A stretch of DNA of 64,000 bases from assembly GCF_000347175.1 (NCBI RefSeq), contig NZ_ANIK01000056.1, positions 56,001 to 120,000 of the forward strand, read 5' to 3'. The first letter of the stretch is position 1; each line of letters opens with the position of its first letter. The notes under the pieces are model-generated. The model saw nothing but the letters and a program-made list of their open reading frames with translations, was not told the DNA's origin and searched no databases. The position numbers and the translations under genes were made by a program. Positions 36,520-59,677 of this stretch are shown one piece after another. This DNA is from Leptospira alstonii serovar Sichuan str. 79601. Its GTDB lineage: Bacteria > Spirochaetota > Leptospiria > Leptospirales > Leptospiraceae.

Positions 36520-36524
36520 AAGCT

Positions 36525-36923
36525 TTACCAAAGCGTTTTTAATCCATGCGATCTATATTTTTTCATTTCCGAATCTTTACTTATCAATGTAAACTTTCTT
36601 AAAATACATTGCCAAATTAGCATTCTATCGAATGGATCTCTATGATACGTAACCTTTAATTGATCGTATGTGCTCGCATCGGCTGATTCAAGATTTATAA
36701 TTTCAATATTGGATTTAGAGAGAATTTCTGGGATTTTCGATGGCTTCATTCCGAAAGTATTAAATTTTCCTAATATAACTTTCAGTGAAATCTCTCAAAG
36801 AGAAACTGAGCTGACGTAGATCATATTTTCCGAATTTTCGATAGTCGCTTTAACTTTTTTACTTAGTAAGTTAGATGAACCGATTCCCGAAAGAATTACA
36901 TGAGTATCAAGCAAATACTTCAT
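36525..36923 (-). pseudogene. VapC-like PIN toxin with in-frame TGA
   Basis: Translating from the ATG at 36923 gives MKYLLDTHVILSGIGSSN and then the PIN fold, but a TGA at 36796-36798 interrupts VSSVSL-stop-EISLKVILGKF. Family members have Trp in this place (SLWEI), so this is a single TGG to TGA change. The frame then continues to the natural TAA at 36525. The four acidic PIN residues are present (Asp6, the Glu after the stop, Asp in HRDPFDRML, Asp in SKDSEM). One base separates it from the Phd/VapB antitoxin stop. I infer an inactivated RNase toxin; reinitiation at an internal ATG (36749) would lack Asp6. Confidence 0.85.
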
Positions 36924-36924
36924 A

Positions 36925-37158
36925 TTAACTTATAAACTCTTTTTCGGAAATTTCAAAATCTTTAGAGAAAGAAATTTTTACCTTTCCATCCAATAATCCT
37001 ATTTTTCTTTTCCCTTCCTTTTTACTTTTCACAGAAACAATCATGGCAATCGGCTTCTTGTCCTTTCCATATAATATTCCTACATTTTCACCATTTTTAA
37101 CCGATTCTAAAACTTCAGAGAAATACGATTTAAGCTCGCCAACCGAATACGATTTCAT
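36925..37158 (-). CDS. Phd/YefM-VapB family antitoxin
   Basis: This 77-residue antitoxin begins MKSYSVGELKSYFSEVLESV, the usual Phd fold start that binds operator DNA, then GENVGILYGKDKKPIAMIV, and a basic/acidic C-terminus (DFEISEKEFIS) that would cover the PIN toxin. The order antitoxin then toxin, with one base between them, fits a VapBC or Phd/PIN module. With the toxin broken, the antitoxin may still repress its own promoter. Confidence 0.85.
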   Translation of the reverse strand: MKSYSVGELKSYFSEVLESVKNGENVGILYGKDKKPIAMIVSVKSKKEGKRKIGLLDGKVKISFSKDFEISEKEFIS

Positions 37159-37464
37159 ATTTGAAATTATATTTATTCTTGTCTACTTGTCAAAGATTAA
37201 TTAATTGCCATAACTCAGACTAAAACATCAAAATCGTTATTTTAGCGGGGAGCATTAATCCGCAGTTAGGCGTAGTTGTCATCTTTGATACTATTATACC
37301 TAAGAATTTTCCTATAATAAGAATAGAATATATCAAATAAAATTTTTCAAACTTCTCGGCAGTATATCTTTATATGGAAGGTTACACCTTATAAGTAAAG
37401 ATTTAATGAATAGCTCGTCAATTTCTGATGCGGGAGTATAGTTTATGTTATTCAATTCTAACAA
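37159..37464. other. Gene-free AT-rich stretch
   Basis: Upstream of the antitoxin, so probably its promoter region. It is very AT-rich. A GTTAGGC word occurs at 37255 but has no palindrome around it. Nothing else is seen. Confidence 0.5.
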
Positions 37465-38073
<609 letters not shown>

Positions 38074-38074
38074 C

Positions 38075-40755
<2,681 letters not shown>

Positions 40756-40840
40756 GAAAGCCTGTTATCCGATAGGAACTTGGAATGTAACGATACCATT
40801 CCAACACATTGATTGGAAAACAAGCAATAATCCTTGGGAT

Positions 40841-40858
40841 TTCTTAAGGCCTTAAGAA
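40841..40858. promoter_or_regulatory. 18-bp perfect palindrome, possible operator
   Basis: TTCTTAAGGCCTTAAGAA reads the same on both strands. It lies in the space between the divergent lipoprotein gene and the rimP operon, about 100 bases before rimP. A symmetrical site with no loop suits a dimeric DNA-binding protein better than an RNA hairpin. Confidence 0.4.
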
Positions 40859-40893
40859 CGCCGGGTTTTTTTACTTTACACTGTAGCTAAATT

Positions 40894-40935
<42 letters not shown>

Positions 40936-40960
40936 TGAGTTTTCTCTCTAAGGCCGGGGT

Positions 40961-42867
<1,907 letters not shown>

Positions 42868-42903
42868 AGAGCCGGAGTTTTTAGTACTTCGGAAAGCCAG
42901 GGA

Positions 42904-45610
<2,707 letters not shown>

Positions 45611-45622
45611 GAACAACGGACC

Positions 45623-46862
<1,240 letters not shown>

Positions 46863-46913
46863 CTTTAAAGCCGTTCCATTGCCTGAAAAATGGTAAAAAG
46901 GTATATTCACGAT

Positions 46914-47180
<267 letters not shown>

Positions 47181-47191
47181 GCGAGTCAGCC

Positions 47192-49291
<2,100 letters not shown>

Positions 49292-49306
49292 TCAGTCTCA
49301 ACGCCC

Positions 49307-50593
49307 TTGGTGCAAGAACCTTCACAATTCGTTCATAGAAAAGTTCTGCCCGGGGGCATTACGGTCCTCTTTCAACAAGCCCCCCATACAGTCAGCGTTT
49401 CCGCAGGCGTTTTTGTTCGAGTCGGTTCAAGACACGAATCTTCTAAGAACGCGGGTTACTGTCACTTCTTGGAGCATATGCTTTTCAAGGACACGGAAAA
49501 ACGCACGGCCAAGGAACAAGCCGAAGACATCGAAAGGGTCGGCGGTTTTACGAACGCCGCGACTTCCAGAGAATACACTTACTTTCACGTAACTGTCGCG
49601 GGAAAACATATCGGTCTCGGCTTAGAGCTGTTAGCCGAAATGATCTACGAACCTCTACTCAAACAATCCGATATCGAAAACGAAGCGGGTGTGATTCTAG
49701 AAGAATTGCAGGGATACGAAGATTCTCCCGAAGACTATATTCACGATTTTTACTATCAGAATTTTTTTCCGAATAACTCGCTCGGCCGCGACATTATCGG
49801 TACTAGAGAATCCGTTTCCGGGGTCAATCACAAGAAACTATTCAATTTTTATGATACGTATTATCATACGGAGAATATGTTTCTTTCTATTTCGGGGAAC
49901 TTTGAACCCGACGAGATTTTTGCGATCGCCGCGAAGTATTTTAATAAATCCAGGAAGAAAAAAAAAGAGGTCGGTTCTCTTTCTTTACCCAGGAAAAAAT
50001 GGGGCTACTTTCCGAAAAAGAAAAAGCTGGAACAGGTTTATTTCATTCTCGGCGGAGAAGGGTTTGCGAGAGAGTTTCACAACGCGTCCAAGGCCAGTCT
50101 ATTCACTCATATCTTAGGCGGCGGAACTTCTTCCAGACTCTTTCAAAAGGTCCGAGAAGAGAAGGGGCTTTGTTATCAGATCACCGCTTATCCTTCTTCT
50201 TACGCCGATGCGGGAATCAACAGCATCGTTTGTTCCACTTCGAAGGATAAATTTGTCACTTGTATGGAAACGATCTCCGACGAGATCAAATCGATCTTGG
50301 ATCATGGAATTTCCGAAAAGGAATTGAGAGACGCTCAGTCCAATCACGAAGGAACACTTTCGATCAGTTACGAACAGACAGAATCTCGGATGAATACGAT
50401 CGCTTTAATGGAACTCTATTACGGAAGAAATTATTCTTACGAAGAAAGAGTGAAAGAGATCTATTCGATCACTTTGGACGATCTCAACGATTTTGCAAAA
50501 TCCGTTTTTGGAATTCCAAAACTGCATCTTTCCGCGCTCGGAAATTTGGGCCTCAAAGAAGAAAAAGCGGTTCAGAAATTGTTTGCTTTGTAA
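49307..50593 (+). CDS. M16 family zinc peptidase
   Basis: This 428-residue inverted-zincin peptidase (PqqL/YmxG type) has the zinc motif HFLEH at His53-Glu56-His57. The further Glu is in the helix IENEAGVILEELQGYEDS (about 125-142), and HILGGGTSSRLFQKVREEKGLCY lies in the second half. The start is a TTG (49307) or the GTG directly after it. It follows pnp by 15 bases, the order seen in many bacteria. No export signal is seen; peptide clearance or processing is likely. Confidence 0.92.
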   Translation: MVQEPSQFVHRKVLPGGITVLFQQAPHTVSVSAGVFVRVGSRHESSKNAGYCHFLEHMLFKDTEKRTAKEQAEDIERVGGFTNAATSREYTYFHVTVAGKHIGLGLELLAEMIYEPLLKQSDIENEAGVILEELQGYEDSPEDYIHDFYYQNFFPNNSLGRDIIGTRESVSGVNHKKLFNFYDTYYHTENMFLSISGNFEPDEIFAIAAKYFNKSRKKKKEVGSLSLPRKKWGYFPKKKKLEQVYFILGGEGFAREFHNASKASLFTHILGGGTSSRLFQKVREEKGLCYQITAYPSSYADAGINSIVCSTSKDKFVTCMETISDEIKSILDHGISEKELRDAQSNHEGTLSISYEQTESRMNTIALMELYYGRNYSYEERVKEIYSITLDDLNDFAKSVFGIPKLHLSALGNLGLKEEKAVQKLFAL

Positions 50594-50703
50594 TCAAAAT
50601 ATTCGAAGTTTTGCATATTTAAATTTTTTTCTATATCGGCAAAAAGCTCGAAGTTGCGCGGAATGAAATTTTGCCGAACAAATCTGAGTTTTTCCGAGTC
50701 GCA

Positions 50704-51675
<972 letters not shown>

Positions 51676-52347
51676 TACGTTAGGCACAATTGATTTTTCG
51701 TTTTTTCTGAATTTTTAGAATAAGATTATATCGATTTTTGTGAGTTCGTGCCGTCGTTAATCGTAATTTTCTTTATAAACGAAAGTATTAAAATCGGTAT
51801 CGAATCGGCTAATACCAATTTTATACATCGAGAAACTAAAGCAGATCTTGCATTTAATTTACTTTCAAAACTTGGATAGGGATTGGGCGCTGCCATCCCA
51901 AAAAGAGAACGTGAAAATATAAAAAATCCATTGATTATTAGGTTATTTTCATATTTTGATATTATAAAAAAATAAAATAAGCAATTTTATAAACGCAATG
52001 ATCTTTAGATTTATATCATGCGCGATATATTTGTCCAAAAAATTCATATAAGATCATGGTTTTTCCGACGAGATACGTCAGCTGCTTAATGATATTAATT
52101 CTTCTTTTGTAATTAATACTGAGCGGTTCTTAAATTTTTTTTCCGATTCTTTAAACCTGATAAACTACGGCTTCTAACTATGTCGCTTCGGTTCGCGGGA
52201 CGCTCGTAAGGGCGTTCGAACCTCGTGCCAATTCCGAGCAGAGGCGTTTCGGGAACACAAACATCGAGGAGACTCTTTCGTTAGGCGACATTTTTAAAAA
52301 ATTACATTACAAGATTGTTTTCAAAATTATTTTGTAAAATCGAACAA
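51676..52347. other. AT-rich gene-free stretch with an attC-like structure
   Basis: This 670-base stretch holds no gene. The part 51900-52150 is strongly AT-rich compared with the operon upstream, which fits transferred DNA next to the restriction enzyme. GTTAGGC occurs at 51682 directly after the previous stop, and again at 52280 at the end of the attC-like structure described separately. Confidence 0.55.
52173..52286 (+). repeat. Possible attC-like structure upstream of the restriction gene
   Basis: The left end TCTAAC and right end GTTAGGC could pair (CTAAC/GTTAG). Inner parts GTC/GAC, GTTC/GAAC and ACGC/GCGT also pair around the self-complementary GTTCGAAC. Length (about 114 bp) and order fit a long attC, but pairing is broken by several loops. 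A competing pair ATGTCGC/GCGACAT also exists. Confidence 0.3.
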
Positions 52348-55287
52348 ATGAAAGAAAAAATAAAAAGAATAAAAGACCTCTGTAATTCGTTTCAAAGCAA
52401 TATTAAAGAATATAAGAGTAATAAATACGACGAGGCAAATACGCGCGTTGATTTTATTGATAAATTTTTCGAATGTTTGGACTGGGACGTTCGGAATAAT
52501 TCAAATTATGCGGAAAGTTATCGAGACGTTGTAAGAGAAGACAAGGTAATTATCGAAGGCAAACCGAAGGCGCCGGATTACAGTTTCCGTATCGGAGGAG
52601 TAAGAAAATTTTTTCTAGAAGCAAAAAAGCCGTCTGTAAACATAAAGGATGAAATTGAGCCTGCCTTTCAAATAAGACGTTACGGTTATACCGCCAAACT
52701 TCCGTTATCGATTTTGACGGACTTCGAAGAATTCGCAATTTACGATACAAGAATCAAACCCGAGAAAACGGATAAGGCTAGCGTCGGTAGGATATTTTAC
52801 TGCACTTACGAAGAATATGAAAAACATTTTGAATTTATCTATAATACTTTTTCAAAAGAAGCGATTTACAAAGGAAGTTTTGATAAATATATCATCGAGA
52901 ATAAAAACAAAAAAGGATCCTCTGAAGTTGATAAAGAGTTCCTTTCCTTAATTGAAGATTGGCGGGAGTCGCTCGCTAAGAATCTTGCAATAAAAAATAA
53001 GGATCTGGATATTTTTTCATTAAATAATTCAGTTCAGTTGATTATTGATAGGATCATTTTCCTGAGGATCGCGGAAGACAGAAATATGGAGAAGTACGGA
53101 CTTCTCGCGGATACAAGTAAGAATAAGGAAGTCTACAAAAATCTAAACAAAATCTTCCTAAAAGCCAATGACAAATACAATTCCGGTCTATTTAAACCGG
53201 AGAAATGGATTTCCGATTTAGACATCGACGATAAAATATTTCAAAATATTATTAAAAGCTTATATTATCCCGATTGTCCTTACGAGCTCTCCGTACTGCC
53301 TATTGAAATTTTAGGAAATATATACGAGCAGTTTTTAGGTAAGACAATTCGTTTAACAAATTCTCATCAAGCGAAGGTTGAAGAGAAAGAAGAAGTAAGA
53401 AAAGCGGGCGGAGTTTACTATACCCCGCAATACATCGTACATTATATTGTTCAAAATACAATCGGCGAAAAGCTTAAGGATGTCGACCTATACGATCGTC
53501 CGAAACTAACCGTCCTAGATCCTGCCTGTGGATCGGGAAGTTTTTTAGTCGGAGCATATTCGTTTCTCTTAGATAAATATCTGGAAAGTTATACCGATAA
53601 AAAACGTTTGGATAAATCTCTTAAGAACGGGTCGGTTTACCAAGTATCCCGGAATGCGTATCGTTTAAGTATAGAAATTAAACAAAACATACTTCTCCGT
53701 CATATCTTCGGCGTGGATATCGACGGCCAAGCAGTGGAGGTGACAAAACTTTCCCTACTCTTAAAGCTTATGGAAGATGAAAATTCGGAAAGCGCCGATA
53801 GACTTTTCAAACATAGCGATATTAAACTTCTTCCCGATTTATATAATAACATCAAATGCGGGAATTCTCTGATCGGTTCCGATTTTTATGAAGAAAAAGA
53901 TCTTTCTTTATTCGGTAAAACGGAACTCAGAAATGTAAACACTTTCGACTGGGAAAAAGAGTTTGCGGATGTTTTTAACGACGGCGGCTTTGACTGCGTA
54001 ATCGGAAATCCGCCGTATGTAAGACAAGAAACGTTAGGAGAAGAGTTTAAACTATATGCGAAGGATCGTTTTAAAGCGACGTTCGCCGGGACGGCGGACT
54101 TGTACGTATATTTTATCGAAAAAGGGTTATCTCTTTTAAAAAACGACGGCTTCTATTCTATCATCGTCGCTAATAAATGGATGCGGGCGAATTACGGAGA
54201 AGCTCTCCGTAAATTTTTAAAATCAAAACGGATTTTTGAAATCATTGACTTCGGTGATTTGCCCGTTTTCAAAAGCGCAACCGCTTATCCTTGTATTATA
54301 AAATTAAATAACGATAAACCGCAGAACATAAAAACGGTTCAAGTAAGGGATTTGGACTTCGGTTCTTTGCAAGAACTGGTAAAGAAGGAAGCATACAAAG
54401 TAGATTGGAAATCTCTGGATGATAAAGGTTGGTCTCTATCCGATAAAAAAGAATCCGCACTTCTCGAGAAAATTAAGAAAGCGGGAATTCCACTTGGCGA
54501 GTATGTAGAAGGGAAGATTTATAGAGGTGCAGTAACCGGACTCAATGAAGCTTTTGTAATTGATGAGGAAACGAAGAATAGATTAATCAAAGAGGATAAA
54601 AAATCCGAACAAATCTTAAAACCGTATTTAAGAGGAAGAGATATTAAAAGATATTCGATTATCTCAAATGATCTACGGTTAATTTTTACATTGAGAAATA
54701 CCGATATATCGGAATATCCTGCAATAGAGAAACACCTTGATAAATTCAAAAAATCTTTAATGCCTGGAGTTAAAGGAGGACGGGCCGCCGGTTCATATCC
54801 TTGGTTTTCGCTTCAATCTTCTCCATCATTTGAAGATGAACTTAATAAGAAAAAAATTATTTTACCCGCAATTGTTAATAGAGCGGCTGCCGCTTATGAT
54901 GAAGTCGGATATTTCGGAAATGATAAAACTACTTTTATTGCTTCAACAGACTTTATGTTATTAGCCATTTTAAATTCCTCATTAATGACTTACTTTTATA
55001 AGAATATTGCTTCCACAAAACAGGGAGGTTACTTCGAACAAAAACCCATGTACATTTCCCAAGTTCCAATTCCCAACTCCGCTTCTCCTAAAACGAAAGA
55101 AAAAGTCATCTCTCTCGTCGAACAGATGTTATCCGCACAAAAAGAATTACAGCTCGCTACCAACGATTCCGACAAAAAACTCCTTCAACAAAAATGCGAT
55201 TTGGTAGATAAACAGATCGATAAGATGGTTTATGAATTGTATGGACTGAATGAAGAAGATATTTCAATCATTGAAAACGGCGTTTAA
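52348..55287 (+). CDS. Type IIG restriction-modification enzyme (Eco57I-like)
   Basis: One chain of about 979 residues carries both activities. The first ATG (52348) is preferred to a TTG at 52315. The nuclease part has a PD-(D/E)xK site: APDYSFRIGG, then FFLEAKKPSV (about 70-95). The methyltransferase has motif I LDPACGSGSFLVGA (near 391) and motif IV CVIGNPPYVRQE (near 551), so it makes N6-methyladenine. The C-terminal 350 residues look like a TaqI-type specificity domain. With no partner subunit, it would need both activities in one molecule. The AT-rich upstream region suggests transfer. Confidence 0.92.
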   Translation: MKEKIKRIKDLCNSFQSNIKEYKSNKYDEANTRVDFIDKFFECLDWDVRNNSNYAESYRDVVREDKVIIEGKPKAPDYSFRIGGVRKFFLEAKKPSVNIKDEIEPAFQIRRYGYTAKLPLSILTDFEEFAIYDTRIKPEKTDKASVGRIFYCTYEEYEKHFEFIYNTFSKEAIYKGSFDKYIIENKNKKGSSEVDKEFLSLIEDWRESLAKNLAIKNKDLDIFSLNNSVQLIIDRIIFLRIAEDRNMEKYGLLADTSKNKEVYKNLNKIFLKANDKYNSGLFKPEKWISDLDIDDKIFQNIIKSLYYPDCPYELSVLPIEILGNIYEQFLGKTIRLTNSHQAKVEEKEEVRKAGGVYYTPQYIVHYIVQNTIGEKLKDVDLYDRPKLTVLDPACGSGSFLVGAYSFLLDKYLESYTDKKRLDKSLKNGSVYQVSRNAYRLSIEIKQNILLRHIFGVDIDGQAVEVTKLSLLLKLMEDENSESADRLFKHSDIKLLPDLYNNIKCGNSLIGSDFYEEKDLSLFGKTELRNVNTFDWEKEFADVFNDGGFDCVIGNPPYVRQETLGEEFKLYAKDRFKATFAGTADLYVYFIEKGLSLLKNDGFYSIIVANKWMRANYGEALRKFLKSKRIFEIIDFGDLPVFKSATAYPCIIKLNNDKPQNIKTVQVRDLDFGSLQELVKKEAYKVDWKSLDDKGWSLSDKKESALLEKIKKAGIPLGEYVEGKIYRGAVTGLNEAFVIDEETKNRLIKEDKKSEQILKPYLRGRDIKRYSIISNDLRLIFTLRNTDISEYPAIEKHLDKFKKSLMPGVKGGRAAGSYPWFSLQSSPSFEDELNKKKIILPAIVNRAAAAYDEVGYFGNDKTTFIASTDFMLLAILNSSLMTYFYKNIASTKQGGYFEQKPMYISQVPIPNSASPKTKEKVISLVEQMLSAQKELQLATNDSDKKLLQQKCDLVDKQIDKMVYELYGLNEEDISIIENGV

Positions 55288-55437
55288 CGGAGACGCTGCG
55301 TGAGCGATCGAGGCGGAGTCAAGAAATTGAATTTAGATAATAAGAATATACTAAAAGTTATATACAATTTCTTGACTGAAGCTGAGAGCGCGACCCGGCG
55401 GAGTAAGACAAAGAAAGTTTCGCCGGGGCACGCCCCT
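55284..55437 (+). repeat. Two-hairpin structured repeat, copy 3
   Basis: Order: GCGTGAGCGATCGAGGCGG, stem 1 (AGTCAAGAAATTG at 55317-55329 with CAATTTCTTGACT at 55365-55377), GAAGCTGAGAGCGCGAC, stem 2 (CCCGGCG at 55394-55400 with CGCCGGG at 55421-55427), then CACGCCCC. Compared with copy 1, stem 1 has changed C to G on one side and G to C on the other. It starts right at the stop of the restriction enzyme gene. Confidence 0.75.
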
Positions 55438-55583
55438 AACATCTAAAACCTACATCGCCCCGAGATAAACCTGGAAATTCCCCGTCTTGCGAATCGATCG
55501 TTCGGATGGCATAAAAGTACGTTCGGAATCGTATACATAGCGTACTTCCTCCGAATTGGCGGACGTTACGGGAGATCCGCACT

Positions 55584-56834
55584 ATGATTCAAAAGAAAAT
55601 ATTTGTCGTATTATTTTTAACGGCGATTTTTGCAAACTGTCGGGAGGAAGCTGGAAACGATTCCTTATTTCCATTGATCAAACTCCTCAACCAATCTGCG
55701 TCGGCCGTTTCTACGGATAACGCTTCCGGAGTTCCGCCCGGGCAGTCCGGATCACAGTCGGGAAATAGCCTCCCCAATCTCCCTCCTGTGGGAACTCCGG
55801 ATCCGGAAGCCGCGACGAATGTATGTACAACGAATTTGCGTGTGTGGTCCAGAAATCAATTTCCCACCGCATATGAAGCTCTCACCGCGTTAGACAATGG
55901 TTTGGCCGTATCCGTAGGAAGTGGGAACGGAAGGCAAAGCACTTTTTTTTCCTTGGCAAATGGTGCGTGGAATCCGGGACCTCTCTTAAACCTGTATAGA
56001 CATAAACCCGCCGCCGCGGTAATTTCCGCTTCTCGGGTCCTGATTTCGGGAGGATATGACGCGAATTGGAATGAAATGGACACCGTTGAAATTCTGGATA
56101 CCGCGGGAGCTCCGGTTCTTGATCCCATTACCGGAGATATCATCGGCGATACTCGGCATATAAACGCAAATTCAATGAATTCTCCTCGAGGCGGACATGT
56201 TTTGACTGTGCTCGCGGATGGAAGGCTGCTTGCAAGCGGCGGGACTTTGTTTTTAGGAGATACAAGAGCGGAAATTTATAATCCAGCAACCGGACTATGG
56301 ACCGAAACGGGACCGGTTCAGGAGGCAAGAATTTATCATACGTCGACTCGTTTGAACGACGGTCGAGTGATGGTTGTAGGAGGGATCGGTTCCACAGGTA
56401 CGATCGCCTCCACTTTGATTTATAATCCCCAGACCGACCAGTGGGCAAACGGTCCGTCCTTAATCCAATCTAGAAACGCACATACGGCAACCCTGTTGCA
56501 GGACGGTCGTTTGTTGATCGCGGGCGGGGATTCAGCCGGGCTCTATAGACAGACGATTGAAATTTACGACCCGAATACGAACGACTGGACGTTATTACCG
56601 ATGCCCGGACCTCGAACGGAACACGGGGCTTATTTGGAAGGAGATGGTTCCGTCGTGATTGCGACCGGAAGAAATTCGGGATTGGTAAGGTCTACGCTTC
56701 GTTATAATCCGAACACGGATGCTTGGTGTCGTTTACCGAACATCCCGAACGAGGTCCAGGGGATGACCGAACCTTTTGTACTTCCTTTGCCCGGAGGAGG
56801 CGCGACGTTTAACGGAATTCTTTCTTTAAGATAG
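55584..56834 (+). CDS. Kelch-repeat lipoprotein
   Basis: This 416-residue lipoprotein has a short signal (MIQKKIFVVLFLTAIFANC) with Cys19 as the likely lipid site. A Ser/Gly/Pro-rich linker follows. From about residue 95 there are five to six Kelch-like repeats, such as GGHVLTVLADGRLLASGG, VMVVGGIGSTG and NAHTATLLQDGRLLIAGG, each with GG and an aromatic/Asn pair downstream (EIYDPNTNDW). This should form a beta-propeller on the cell surface or in the periplasm, for binding. GGGAG precedes the ATG. A terminator follows at 56849. Confidence 0.85.
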   Translation: MIQKKIFVVLFLTAIFANCREEAGNDSLFPLIKLLNQSASAVSTDNASGVPPGQSGSQSGNSLPNLPPVGTPDPEAATNVCTTNLRVWSRNQFPTAYEALTALDNGLAVSVGSGNGRQSTFFSLANGAWNPGPLLNLYRHKPAAAVISASRVLISGGYDANWNEMDTVEILDTAGAPVLDPITGDIIGDTRHINANSMNSPRGGHVLTVLADGRLLASGGTLFLGDTRAEIYNPATGLWTETGPVQEARIYHTSTRLNDGRVMVVGGIGSTGTIASTLIYNPQTDQWANGPSLIQSRNAHTATLLQDGRLLIAGGDSAGLYRQTIEIYDPNTNDWTLLPMPGPRTEHGAYLEGDGSVVIATGRNSGLVRSTLRYNPNTDAWCRLPNIPNEVQGMTEPFVLPLPGGGATFNGILSLR

Positions 56835-56848
56835 GCGTTTGATATAAA

Positions 56849-56871
56849 AGGCCGTGTCGGAAACGCGGCTT
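56849..56871 (+). terminator. Rho-independent terminator
   Basis: GCCGTG (56849-56854) pairs with CGCGGC (56862-56867), with one G-T pair, followed by TTTT. It lies 15 bases after the Kelch lipoprotein stop. Confidence 0.7.
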
Positions 56872-57082
56872 TTCGCGCCGCGTAAAATGTCGTATTGTTC
56901 AGAGACGAAGTTTTACGACAGCAAGATCTTTTTTAATTTTTTCACGACACGGCAAAAAGGAAAGGAAAGCCATCCGTATTTTTTACGTCTCCGTCAACTT
57001 TACGAGCTCCGAGTAAGAATCGAAGTTAAAAAGCCCAAAGTGATTTGTTTTTTATCCCAATTCGATCAATGCCTTCTTTCGC

Positions 57083-57385
57083 CTAATTCCCGTTCTGCGG
57101 TTTTGAATCGACGTCATCATCCGAATCGAGCGCGGATTTATTTTTATCGTAATCCCATAAACCGTAACTTTTCGTCCAACCGCTGGTTTTATACCGAAAC
57201 CAAAGGTGCAGCGAAAGCGAGGCGGCGAGGATAAATAACAAAATCGGACCTAAAAATCTACTTCCCCAAAAAAAATACAGGATACAAACGAGCATAACGT
57301 ATTTAAAAATTCGAAACCATAACGCCTGCGCGTTTTTAGAAAATGCGACTTCCGCTTCCCTTCGAACCGTTTTTAGAAAAGACAT
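57083..57385 (-). CDS. Small two-helix membrane protein
   Basis: This 100-residue protein has two hydrophobic segments (about 28-42 and 47-62), a basic start and an acidic tail (SALDSDDDVDSKPQNGN). No enzyme motif is seen. The opposite-strand ORF 56854-57234 is a shadow of this gene and the terminator. Its 5' side meets the two-hairpin repeat copy 4. Confidence 0.65.
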   Translation of the reverse strand: MSFLKTVRREAEVAFSKNAQALWFRIFKYVMLVCILYFFWGSRFLGPILLFILAASLSLHLWFRYKTSGWTKSYGLWDYDKNKSALDSDDDVDSKPQNGN

Positions 57386-57420
57386 TCGATTTCATACTCC
57401 ATTTATTTTTGTTTCTTAAC

Positions 57421-57556
57421 TTCGCTGCTATCCGCAAAGCAACATATTATCTCATTCGTATATTCTAAAGTATTTATTCTTGGAATCATGTTTGTTGCAT
57501 CGCGGGATTTCCGCTAGGATCGCTTTCGCATTTGTTATACCGAACTCGCGTTAAAC
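57421..57556 (-). repeat. Two-hairpin structured repeat, copy 4 (shortened)
   Basis: Read on the minus strand: TTAACGCGAGTTCGG, TATAAC, GCGAAAGCGATCCTAGCGG, then stem 1 (arms 57493-57505 and 57432-57444; GCGG/CCGC and TGTTGC/GCAACA with an internal loop). After stem 1 the sequence is ATAGCAGCGAAG and stem 2 is missing. The stem 1 words match copy 2 with a compensating base change. Confidence 0.65.
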
Positions 57557-57561
57557 GGAAA

Positions 57562-57585
57562 ACCGCCCTCGCAAATGCGGGCGGT
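57562..57585 (-). terminator. Rho-independent terminator on the minus strand
   Basis: ACCGCCC (57562-57568) pairs with GGGCGGT (57579-57585). On the minus strand the hairpin is followed by TTTTCC. It ends the gene whose stop is at 57597. Confidence 0.7.
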
Positions 57586-57596
57586 TCGTTTGAAGG

Positions 57597-58562
<966 letters not shown>

Positions 58563-58709
58563 ATTCTATTTTGAAACGCAATTCATTTTCTAAATAGATC
58601 GTTTGTATTCCTAAAGAAGTCGGAAGCGGAAACCGATTTTTTAAAATCGTTTCCCACTTTTTAGAAGGTAAAAAATTCGACTCTTTGCAGGATGGACTCA
58701 TATCCATCC

Positions 58710-59147
<438 letters not shown>

Positions 59148-59281
59148 AAAAGATTTCGAATCGAATCTATTTAGAAAAGAATAATGTACTAAAATTAATT
59201 CTCCATTTGTTTCAGTTTCATTGAAATGGACAATTGAAGCTGTTTTGTTAATCGCGACTATTGAATTTTTCAACAACTCTA

Positions 59282-59677
59282 ATGAACTTTTCCGCAACAC
59301 ATATCCGTTTTCAAAAAACGACGGTTTTCTTTTTGCTAATTCCATTCGGTTTCTTCCCCGTTCAATCGCAGGATTACAGTTACAGAACTTTTAAAGATCT
59401 AACGGAGGCCCTCCAATCTGCCATTGAATATTCGGTCGAAGATGTTCGCATTTTAGATTTGAGCCAACAAAATCTCACGGTTCTTCCTAAAGAAATCGGA
59501 CGACTTAAGGATTTACAATATTTGAATTTGAGTTATAACCGACTCACATTGCTCCCAAAGGAGATCGGGCAGCTTCTGAATTTACAAGAATTGGGTTTGC
59601 AAGGTAACTCCTTTTCGCCCGAAGAACGAGAAAGGATTCGAAAACTGCTTCCAAATTGCGAAATTGATTTTGAATAG
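59282..59677 (+). CDS. Small secreted leucine-rich-repeat protein
   Basis: From the ATG at 59282 this has 131 residues with a signal-type start (TVFFLLIPFGFFPVQSQ). The mature part carries two to three LRRs of 23 residues: VRILDLSQQNLTVLPKEIG, LQYLNLSYNRLTLLPKEIG and LQELGLQGNSF, ending with the EERERIRKLLPNCEIDF cap. This cap is shared by the other small LRR genes nearby. It is short for the family, probably a trimmed member. It is likely exported to the periplasm or surface. Confidence 0.85.
   Translation: MNFSATHIRFQKTTVFFLLIPFGFFPVQSQDYSYRTFKDLTEALQSAIEYSVEDVRILDLSQQNLTVLPKEIGRLKDLQYLNLSYNRLTLLPKEIGQLLNLQELGLQGNSFSPEERERIRKLLPNCEIDFE

Noticed and set aside
51682..51688. GTTAGGC directly after the stop of the exported HEAT-like gene
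   Set aside because: No palindrome precedes it in the six bases after the stop, so it cannot be the end of an attC.
56854..57234. 126-codon plus-strand ORF after the Kelch gene
   Set aside because: It starts in the terminator and overlaps a better membrane-protein gene on the opposite strand.
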